A DNA stretch of 64,000 bases from Chlorops oryzae (Eukaryota > Arthropoda > Insecta > Diptera > Chloropidae): positions 35,190,060 to 35,254,059 of the forward strand of contig CM035806.1 in NCBI GenBank assembly GCA_020466095.1, given 5' to 3'. A model generated the notes under the pieces. That model searched no databases. It worked only from the letters and a program-made list of their open reading frames with translations, and had not been told where the DNA came from. A program made the position numbers and the translations under genes. Positions 1 to 9,978 of this stretch are shown one piece after another. How positions within the stretch are numbered: the stretch's first letter is position 1; each line of letters starts with the position of its first letter.

Positions 1-13
1 AGAGAGTACACTG
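1..13. mobile_element. Right end of a Tigger/pogo-like MITE
   Basis: The window opens with AGAGAGTACACTG followed by TA. This is the right terminal inverted repeat of the family found complete at 23365-23524, 25173-25317 and 31767-31943. The rest of the copy lies upstream of the window. Confidence 0.7.
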
Positions 14-30
14 TACATTATTTCAGTCGT

Positions 31-181
31 CATGTCAGTTTAACTCTATCAAATACCTTTGCTATATTTGAATTTTCTTTTGAAATTAATAAACTTGGAT
101 TAAACTCTGATGAAGACTAGCATTTGAAAGCTAAAACCTTCAAAAAATTTTAAACTATGTTGAAGACTATGAGCCTTAATG
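31..181 (+). repeat. Dispersed repeat, copy A (inverted copy at 28076-28262)
   Basis: The stretch running from CAGTTTAACT through AATACCTTTG to AACTATGTTGAAGACT and GAGCCTTA matches, in reverse complement and in the same order, the sequence at 28076-28262. The copies look about 75-80% identical by eye. No coding capacity is visible. It is probably a non-autonomous transposon, but I could not fix both ends or a target duplication. Confidence 0.6.
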
Positions 182-686
182 TAAGAAAATAACCTTTTTT
201 GAGATATCAAACATTTGAAAGCATCTAAAATTTTCGCCTTCCAACTGTGTCAGTGAGTTCAGTCCGTCAAATTAGTCTGGTTGTTATTTAAAAGATACAG
301 TCAAATATCCTTAACTCGAACCACCATCATCCAAAAAGAAATAGGTCGAGCTATAGAGACTTCGATTTGAAGAACTTCTAGCCATGGAAGTGTGACTGTA
401 TTCGGAAAATAGGGGACACATCCGAGGCCATCCTACGATTTGCTCGTTCCCGAAAAATCCCTTCACGGGCTATCGCTCGACAAGCAATGTTAAAGAAGAA
501 AGTAAAAAACAGTGTTGTTTCTTGTTATGAAAAATTACCGCTTTTATTAAACCTATGGCACGTGCAACAATAAAGTCAAAATACCCATAAATCTGGTCGA
601 TGCTGAAAAAAATAATTTGTACTTAATTCGCAATTGCATCTAATTCGTTCGGCTTTTTCATTGAACATTATTATCTTCTGTTTTAC
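182..686. other. Upstream non-coding DNA, nothing recognised
   Basis: AT-rich sequence with no open frame of note and no repeat that recurs elsewhere in the window. Confidence 0.6.
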
Positions 687-689
687 TAA

Positions 690-899
690 GGCCCGATATT
701 ACAGTGCATACTTATGTTAAGGAAGCTTGAAGACTTAAGAACACCTTTAAAATTCGTAAAATTAGTGAAATTCCTTCAATAAATTAAATTGAAAACTTAT
801 TTAAGGAGCACTTAAAATTTGTACTGTTAAAATGCTTTACAGACTTAAGCTTTACTTAAGTGCTAAGGAGACCTTAAGTATGCACTGTAATATCGGGCC
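690..899. mobile_element. PIF/Harbinger-type MITE
   Basis: The two ends are perfect inverted repeats of 25 bp beginning GGCCCGATATTACAGTGCAT. They are flanked on both sides by TAA (687-689 and 900-902). A 3-bp TWA-type duplication with a GG-starting TIR is the signature of the PIF/Harbinger superfamily (established knowledge). The 210-bp element has no open frame and would need a transposase supplied in trans. The perfect TIRs suggest a fairly recent insertion. Confidence 0.8.
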
Positions 900-902
900 T
901 AA

Positions 903-2160
903 CTGTAATAATTATACATTTTATTTCTTTAATCTACGGATATGGATATTTTAATTAGAAGCCCCGGAATTCGACCTTATGCCGGCAGCTGAGATTCACT
1001 TTGTATGGTCCGCCATAAGTAGATCATTCTACTTTCGCCACCGCAGTCAGACAATCCGTTCAAATCCATTTCATATGGACGAATACCGTGCAGCAGCGGA
1101 ACATCAGCAATTCACTTTGCACCTAAATAATTATAATATTCGAGCGATTCCTACAGGTAGTCATAAAAAAGACAATAACCACTAAAATTACTTAAAAGCG
1201 CAGCGCGCTCCATTCATTCAAAACCGCTGAAGGGAATAGAGATTTGCGTTTTAATGATACGATTCGAACGTTGTGCGCGCTCTCAAATGATATCTTAGTG
1301 GCAAAAAACCAACAAAACAGACCATTATAAAAAACTATAAAGGTGCACAAGAAAAAAATAATCAAAAAAAAAGGATGCAAAAACATTGAAAAACTAAACG
1401 AAAAATAAATATTTACGATTGAAAGTTGAATTCACCATTTAACAAGATCATTGAAATGTCAAAATATTTGCACATAAACATGTAACTACAAAAACAAACA
1501 AAAAATTGAAATGTAAAAACGAAAAAAAGAGGCACTCGTTCTGAAGAACGAAGCTCAAATGCGAGGCACTCACTTCCCATTTTGCATATGCCGTGGCCGC
1601 ACCGACTGCGCTCCGATAATTTCAAGACGTCAAGACGTCAAGCGGGGGTGTGGGGATGTCAGCGCGTGTATTGTTGGCATCGATACGAGAAAAAAAGAAC
1701 ACAAAAACAAAAACAACATACCCGCTTACACTCACTACCCATGGGGAAATATGCTCTCGCAAGTAAAAAGCCTGAACAAGTGGCAAGTTGCTGGCGACAA
1801 AACTCCGCCTCGACGATACCCGACGATTGAATGAGTAAATGAAAAATCGAAAGAAGAAGAGAAAACAAAAAAGAAAAAAAACCAAACAAAATCTGAAAAA
1901 TATCGCACCGGCAATTCGAGTACACAAACAAAACGATAGCACCCTTTACTAGGTTCCAATAGAACAACAACAACAATGACAACAACCACGGCAACATTGA
2001 GCGCCAACAACAAAATTCCATTCATGAAAATCAGATAAGATTTGATGAGAACATGAGTGCCCAACTCAACAAGAGCGCTTAACTCACTCGCCTTAGTGTG
2101 ACCAGTATGAATATATGTATGCCTATTCATATATGCATATAAAATATACATCAATATTTT
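903..2160. other. Upstream flank of Dll, no gene recognised
   Basis: Several overlapping short open frames on both strands have no recognisable domain; the minus-strand ones at 1622-2154 are translated low-complexity A/T-rich DNA. In Drosophila a Dll maintenance element lies just upstream of the promoter (established knowledge). An equivalent could lie here, but no motif in this stretch proves it. Confidence 0.45.
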
Positions 2161-2164
2161 ATAG

Positions 2165-2300
2165 CTATCTCTCTCAATCTAAGATGGTGCAACCATGGAC
2201 TCTTTCTCTTTCTGCCTCTCAACGTATCGAAACAATCGGAATTATTTTCTTTATCTTTTCAACGCATGCGCATTTTATGGCGGACGAACTCTTCTCTCAA
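2165..2300. promoter_or_regulatory. GAGA-factor/PHO-like motif cluster (candidate PRE)
   Basis: CT-rich GAGAG-type runs at 2168-2175, 2201-2220 and 2291-2298 surround a reverse-strand GCCATAAA, a good PHO match, at 2274-2281. Dll is a classical Polycomb target in flies, and GAGA plus PHO motifs near promoters are typical of Polycomb response elements (established knowledge). The assignment here is inference from few motifs. Confidence 0.35.
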
Positions 2301-3523
2301 CTCTGTCCATCTCGTTCTAACGAACACAATATTCGAAACTGGTTTTTCCAGCTTACTTTCGAGACGTTCGGAATTGTATTATTGCCTATTCGTTTTCACA
2401 TCCGAATTTCGAACGCAATAGAACAGACTATCCGTCGACTCGCTCGCACAGTACGACCACAAGCGACAAAGCGACTCAAAACTGAGCTCAAGCTTCGAGC
2501 AGCTGTCAGCTTGGAGTCACATTACGAAGTGGCATACCGTTTATAGTCGTTAACGCACGAACACGTACGTTCGTTTTTCGTTCCGTTCCGCACGTCGTAA
2601 TTTGCCGTCGTTGGTGCTTCTAACCGCTCGCTGTCCACATTGCGCCGATTTTTTCGGATTGTTGCACTGATTTCGGTTAACCGTGGTTCTACTGCTATCG
2701 ATCACGTTGTGGTGATTTCGAATCGACGAATTTTGAAGTAGAACTTGGAACAAAAAAGAAACAAAAAAAACCAAAAAAAAAAAAAAAAATTAAAAATAAA
2801 AACACTTGACGAAATTATTCATTCGTTTCGTTCTTTCTTGTTCTTCTGTTCGTTCTTTAATTTTAAGAAAATTTCGTAAATTTTCGAAATTTCCCCGGGA
2901 AAAAATTCGATCTTTTTTTTTTTGTTTTTCTGTTGAGAAAATCGTGCCGCGTGTGCGGGATAAAAGGAGCAACAACATCAAACAACAAACAACAAAACAT
3001 CAAACAAATATACCAAAAAAAAAAAAAATAAATAAAAATAAAAAGAAAAATAATAATAATAATAAGGTATCATAACAAAAATTAATTTTACTTGACTTGA
3101 ATTCGTAGAAAAAAATAAAAAAAATAAAAAAATTAAATTCAAAATAATTATTCACAAAAGTCGAAGTGGTCAAGAAATCTCCCAGATCATTGTGCCTAAC
3201 AAATATTTCGAGAAAAAGTGAACAAAAACAAGTACAACAACACATATCCAATACACGATCGAACTGAGCAATTGAATCAAGAATCGAGGGGAAGCTCAGT
3301 CAGTCGGCTGTTCATTGCACCCGAAGGTGCTCGAGTAATCACTGAAAAAAAAAAACAAAAAAAAAAAAAACAAACCAAATTCTTATATTATTTTACTTCG
3401 TTGCCAGTTGTAAAAAAAACCGCCAAAATTTTAGATAAAGTGGCCTCGATAGGCGCCAACACGCTTAATTTCACGGATCTAGGGAGCCCCTACGAGGGGC
3501 CTCCCAGTACACCACAATCGGGT
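2280..3523 (+). promoter_or_regulatory. Dll: Dll core promoter region and ATG-free 5' leader
   Basis: Reading forward from the ATG at about 2277, no ATG occurs on the + strand until the Dll start codon at 3524. In DNA this AT-rich about 19 would be expected, so a long, unspliced leader that scans cleanly is the natural explanation, with transcription probably starting at 2300-2560. A second start candidate is the perfect initiator TCAGTC with its A at 3298 and AGGTG at +28, one mismatch from the downstream promoter element. A TATA-like GATAAAAG lies near 2959. The start site is not settled by sequence alone. Confidence 0.5.
3482..3505 (+). promoter_or_regulatory. GC-rich hairpin 18 nt before the Dll start codon
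   Basis: GGGAG (3482-3486) pairs with CTCCC (3501-3505), and CCCC (3487-3490) with GGGG (3496-3499). One C is bulged and the loop is TACGA. A nine-pair, all but one G-C, stem stands out in a leader otherwise made of A/T tracts. A role in slowing or tuning scanning is inference. Confidence 0.5.
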
Positions 3524-3648
3524 ATGGACGCACCGGATGCACCGCATACACCAAAATATATGGATGGTGGTACAACAACAACGCCGGGTGCTCCAAATAT
3601 ACCCAACAAATCTGCATTTGTGGAATTACAACAACATGCCGCCGCTGG
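3524..3648 (+). CDS. Dll: Dll coding exon 1
   Basis: Encodes residues 1-41 and two bases of Gly42, ending in the block [11 protein letters not shown]. The donor GTGAGT follows directly at 3649. The upstream boundary given is the start codon; the exon itself continues into the 5' leader with no acceptor site needed. Compared with Drosophila as I recall it, the segment after MDGG is reworked into a short Thr/Pro/Ala run (TTTTPGAPN), a site where flies differ. Confidence 0.97.
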
Positions 3649-6600
3649 GTGAGTAAAAGCATTATTCTAACATTACACCAACAATAAGGTTTCTTCAGAA
3701 TTAGAAACTGTTTACCCCGTCGCTGCGGGATTCGCCTTAAGATAACACATTAAAAAAAGGCTTACCTTAGGTAGTCTAGTTTTCAAAATACATAGGTAGG
3801 TACATACTAGGTACTCAGATTGAAGTGTTAATAAAATAAGATGAGGACTTTGAAAATGTACTAATGTGGGATCTATACTTGTACCCAGGCCTATAGAGAG
3901 GGGGTGGAAAAGGGGGATTTCCCCCGGGCCCGGGCTTTCTGAAGGGGCCCACAATTGGTATGGGACTTTTTTTTTTTTTTGGTCGCACATTTTTGTGAGG
4001 GAAAAAATCACCCGGGCCTCAAATTTATCTCTACGGGCCTGCTTGTACCTAGTGGATAAAACGCAAATACATACATAAGTATACCCCGGACACTAACAGA
4101 ACCAGCAGGAATTGCGAAGGTATCGAAACTTTTTCTCGATGTGCGAAATGGACTAAAAAACCGAATTAAAATTGCAGTGTAATCTCCCTTAAGCGGACCG
4201 AAAAATATATCCGCAAGGAGAGAGTTGATTTTATTTTTCCATATAAAAGAAGAAGGTATTCTTGTTCCCTTGAGCGATCACCGGCGGACTCTTTTTGTTA
4301 TCGAATTCGATACAAAAAAAAAAAAAATGTTGCCGTCAAATTTTCACTCCACATAAGCCAAGTCTGCTACTCGAGTCAATCCAAGTTCCACCGATTGCCC
4401 TTAACTCATAGCGTCCTCGTTCGAATTGTACCCTTGGAGTAATTTAACATTGTCCGATATAAGGGATGTCTTATGAAAAAATTTCTTCCAAAATTCCCAG
4501 AACCCTTGATCACAAGAACTTTTCGCACTTGGCATGTATGGCTGTCGGCGCCTTCAAGAAATCGGGTCCGAATTTTAGCGAGCTACAAATTCTTTTAAAT
4601 AATATTCGATATTTTTGAAAAATATATTGGATCTGTACGACTGCAAAAGGTCCGGGTTTTTAAGAAATAACGTACCTACAGTTGTTTTTAATCTGGTAAC
4701 AGAAATCTTTGCCCGACGGTATTCTCATGTGATCACTGCCATCTTTGCCATAAGGGTACACGGGTCCCGTGTCCAGGGCCTGGAATTCAACGAGTTAAAA
4801 GTTTAAGAAAAGTTGCTCTGAATTTATCAAAAGACATTCCTATTGAAAAGCAGATGTAAAATGTCTTCATATCTGAACGGATTAAGGGGTTAATAAAAAT
4901 TTTGGGGTCCATTTGAAAATTTTTTTTCGTTTTTCACAGAAATTTTCACTCTAAATTATTTAAAATAAAAATTGTAATAATTTTTCAAAGCCTTATTCCT
5001 TCGTTCAATACCTGAGGAATATATGTATCTAAGAAGGTATAATTAAAATTTGAGGCCGATCGGTTGAGCCATTTCTGAGAGATCGAGATCACCGACCTTG
5101 AAAGCACCCATTTGCGAACATAGCTTTTGAAGTTTTACTTTCCTACTTTCAAACACTGACGTGGCATGCAAATTCATGACTATCTCCGAAGACATTTATC
5201 GTATTGGCCTCAAATTTTCAGAGAATATACTTAAATATATGAACATTCCGAAAATATAGAAAAGTTAGATTTTTTGCAAATTATAACTGTCTATAACCCC
5301 TTAAAAAGATTTTATTGAAACTTTGTTTTGATTTTATACTCACACGGAGACAGTAAGGGCAGGATCCGATCCGGGTTTTTGCCACTCTGGGAAACATAAA
5401 AAATTTCCACCCCCCATGATGGCGTACTGTATCGCCTATCTACATATCGCACCCTTGCTAATAAGTCGGCACAATTAAAAATTTTTTTTATCAATTTTTT
5501 TTATGTTCGATTGCATTTTTCTGTAAGAGAAAATTAACGCTTATATTGACTGATGCAGCAGTCGATTCAGAGTAATATAAGTTTAGAAAAAATATTATTT
5601 CTCCTTAGTTTCAAGAGAGATTGAATGATTTTCGAGAAATGCGAAATATTGAATTGTGCCGATTTAGTAGCAAGCGTGCGATATACATATGAATTTGTCG
5701 CTTCTTCAGTATAATAGTGCGCTCTATGGCTTTAGTATATCAATACAGTCACAGGGTAGTACCTAAACATGGAACATCCATTTAATTTGAAGATCACACA
5801 CCCTTGCCGTCTCGTTGCCAGTTTTCAGCATATATCCTCTTTCGACTGCAAGAGTCTTAATTGAATCGATAATTTCAAAAACCTCCTAAGTCACTGGAAT
5901 AGAAATTTTAAGGAATCAATTAAAAATTTCTTCATAGTTAAACCAATGAGTTTTAAAGGACCTTTTTTTTTATTATTAATTCAGTATTAAGGAGGAAGGA
6001 AAGTGTAAGCTTATGTGTTGTTTTCCCATAGTACCCATCTGGCTTGAGGGAACCATTTTCAGTTAAAAAATCAATGTTGAAGAAAGTTTGACTTAGGAGG
6101 TTTTTGAAATTTCCGATTCAATTCTAATCAACAAAAGGAACAGTTAAGCCTGAAAGCACAGCTAAGCCTGGAGTTCAGTAGGCTATGGAGAAGCTGTCAA
6201 AAAGAGAAGGAATCTAAAAAACATATTTTCGGAGTGCTCTATGAGTCCGAAACGAGTCTCAAATGTTTTGTATATGGGATACATGAGGTTCAAAATATTG
6301 TGTCCGAAAAAAGGGTCAAATAAATAGAAGATAAATGGTCACTTTAAGTGTCATGTTTAGTTCCTATTAAGGAAAGAACCCGATACCAATATGAGTGCAG
6401 AACAAGTCAATTATAACAATTTCACCGGCTAATTTCGTATATGATTTCGGACTCATGTGGGTCGATGTTCACCTAAAGGGAAATTCATTCATTTCCGACT
6501 TCAGAATAATCTGATTATGAATGCTTACACTCAGAATATGAACTCATAAATAACTCATTCAGGACGCCATATCGCATCTCCGCCACAATGGAGTCACACC

Positions 6601-8562
6601 TGTGTGGATCTTGTTCATACAGTCACCTGCACGAGAAATTCTGTTCCGTTTTTTGTCATTATAAAAAGCGGAAAAAACCGTCATGCCTTTCTCCTTGCTT
6701 TGATTGACACTGCGACGAATTCGGTTTTTCGCGTTTTCTGAAATATGCAAAATTTTGAGTTGTGACTCCTTTGTTGCGGAAATGCGATATATTTGCTGTT
6801 AAAAAGTAAACACACATTTCCATACTTTTATGACGAAGAACATTCAAAAATATTTCGTTTCTGAAGTGGACGAAGTGGAAATCCTCTTGCTCTCTAACGT
6901 CGTCGAAAATCGTTCTATGCTACTCAACTAAGCGAATGAACTTTTGTCACTGAGAAGCGGAAAATTATAGGGATTCATGCAGCTTTTCAAATGCCTTTGT
7001 AACTTTTCCCATCAGAAATTCTCATATGTATAAATTTTGACAGTTACATAAGTGACAAATTTCTCCTTTCGTAAGGTTTCCGAAGCTGAATGAATCCCAC
7101 TATTATTTCACCTTTTCCCTCAAAACATCGGCACTCGTTGGTACTGATTTCATATATAAGGGCTTTGAATGTTAAAGCTTAAGAAAGGCAATTAAAAAAC
7201 AAAATAAAAAACAAATCTTTAATGCTTTTCTTTCGTTCTATTTTCCATTTTGGCCTATCGAGAAAACAATCAAAAATGCTTAAACGTGGCAAATGAAAAT
7301 TACTCCAAAAACGCAAACCACGAATCAAATCGAAAAACGAAAATCTGCTCAAATGCAAACAAAGTCGAAACACACCTACACCCAGGCCAACAACCACCCA
7401 ACCAACCAACCAACCAACGAACCAACCACCCATCCATATGAACCAAATCTCTGATTCTGAAACTCTAGCGACGATAAGGCTTCGCCCCATGTCCGTGCCG
7501 GTGCGGCTGTAGTGACATTTTTCCGTCGAAATTCCCATGAGAAAAAACAAAAACCGAGGAGCAAAAAGCAAAAGTTAAACGAATCCACGAGCGATTTTCA
7601 TTCGTTTTGCCGCAATCCCATAAATCTATTGCGAAAATAAATGCGATCTGATTAAATCAAGTTGATTTCTGCTCCGACGACTCGCAACCCGAAAGCGTTA
7701 CTAAATTGCCTCCCTAAAACTATAACGCACGATAGAAAAATAAACAAACAAAACAAAACTGCCATAGTTTCTCGAAAAGTGTCGAAATGTAGGGGAAAAA
7801 ACGGAGCTTAAGGGAATTTCTTCAATTGTTCAAATTCAAGCCCTGTTAATGAGACAATATCCCGCGAATGCCAGAATGTTATCCAACTCTATTTCAGAGC
7901 TTCCATCCACTTTATCTACAAAATTAAACACATTCTTATTTATCGAAGATTTGTACCAGAGTGAGGGATTTTTCTCGTTTTGAGAGATTTTTTTTTCGAT
8001 TTTACTTTAAAGGGCTATCTCCAGTTCTGTCAGAAATGAAAGAGAAATATATAACTTCATATAAAAAAGTCTTAAGAAAATTTCTGATTCACTTCTGAAG
8101 TGTTTTTTTAAAATTAAGTTTTTCATTTCTGACAGAGCTGGAGAGCGCCCCTTAGCCGAAAAAACAAAAAATACTACGAAAAAAGGGGCGTTTCGATCAA
8201 TTTTCTATAGAGAACAGAAAGAAGGGGATTGTTTTTTTAGTAAGTCTCACCAAAACATTGACAGCACTGTACCCGGGAATATCCCTCTTTTCTCTCTCTC
8301 TCTCTCACTCTCTCTCTCACTCTCTCTCTCACTCTCTCTCTCACTCTCTCTCTCACTCTCTCTCTCACCTCTCTCTCACTCTCTCTCTCTCACTCTCTCT
8401 CTCACTCTCTCTCTCACTCTCTCTCTCACTCTCTCTCTCACTCTCTCTCTCACTCTCTCTCTCACTCTCTCTCTCACTCTCTCTCTCATCTCTCTCTCTC
8501 ACTCTCTCTCTCACTCTCTCTCTCACTCTCTCTCTCATCTCTCTCTCTCACTCTCTCTCTCA

Positions 8563-8593
<31 letters not shown>

Positions 8594-8788
8594 TCTCTCT
8601 CACTCTCTCTCTCACTCTCTCTCTCTCATCTCTCTCTCTCACTCTCTCTCTCTCACTTTCTCTCTCTCTCACTCTCTCTCTCTCTCTTCTCTCTCTCTCT
8701 CACTCTCTCTCTCTCTCACTCTCTCTCTCACTCTCTCTCTCAATTTCTCTCTCTCTCACTCTCTCTCTCAATTTCTCTCTCTCTTTCT

Positions 8789-8842
<54 letters not shown>

Positions 8843-9937
8843 ATCCATCTGTATAAGAAGCATGCTTTCTTTTTTTACATGGATGTAGTTTTTCCTTTTT
8901 CAACAGACAAAGCTTTATCAAAAATTGTTCTGGGTCCCCATTCAAATGAAAGTTTTTGGGGCAACCAGCCCTAAGGTATGGTCTTCTCTTTTATATTATT
9001 CAAAAGGCACACTTATGGACTGACATGATCCTGCCTGATCAGAAATTGGAATTTATTTTCATTCAACTGCCCCTCTAGTCCCCAGGCGGAAGTAACGACT
9101 CCCTCTCTTTTTAACTTTAATTTATTCGATGAAAGTTTTCTCTTTCTGTCTCGCTCTCTCTCGATCTCTCTCGCTCTCTTTATTTCTATGCATAGCCCCA
9201 ACGACGACTGCATCACCTAAGCTAAGGTCCAGGTGGTTCAAATTGACATTCTCGTACTTCCTTTCAGAATAATTTTATGCTTTCCATTATTTTTTGTGCT
9301 AACAAACCACTCCCTTAAGACTCCCAAGGGTTAAAAAACTATGATCTACGAAGGGTCTCTCATTAGTCCACAGTGCTATTCGGCACAATCTTTTCGGTAT
9401 AGTTTTAACATATGGCGTGAATATATTTTTGGTTCGCACTGCCGGATATTTTGCGGTTTTGCGTGTTTTGTTTGCGGTTAGTTAGTTCGACGGCAGAGTT
9501 GGTCGGTCTGCGTCTGCACGCATATAAAAAAAAAACAAAAACAACAAATAAATAAATGAAAAAAATGTAAACCATTGTACAACTGGTTGGCGTGCGTGTG
9601 TGTGTTTATGCTTGCATGTGTGCAATTTTCATGTATGGCTGCCGTGGCCGCTTCCGTTTCCGTGTTTTCGTTTCGTTTAAAAACAAAACAAAAAAGCCAA
9701 AAGCAAAAAGCAACAACACAAACGACTCAAAGATACCAAAAAAAAAAAAAAAACACATAATGATGTAAAAAAGACACGAATCGAAAGGTGAACGCAGCAT
9801 TTTTTCTCCATCATGAACAAATATACATACATACTTATATATTAACCCCAACACACTTGAAGTTTTGCGTTCATATAAGAAGAAAAACAAAGAAACATAT
9901 AATAGGAAAAGGTAAAAGAAAAAAAGTTTATATATAT

Positions 9938-9978
<41 letters not shown>

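Noticed and set aside
1559..2154. Stack of plus and minus open frames upstream of Dll
   Set aside because: Low-complexity (Phe/Leu/Val-rich on minus, Lys/Thr/Gln on plus) translations of A/T- and CAA-rich DNA; no conserved motif.
3218..3220. Alternative start of Dll at 3218
   Set aside because: The codon is GTG, not ATG; the frame has no ATG before 3524, and the known Dll N-terminus begins at 3524. Kept only as a non-AUG possibility.
8258..8974. 238-codon Leu/Ser open frame
   Set aside because: It is a translated CT microsatellite; all frames are open because the repeat contains no stop, and there is no start context, splice site or domain.
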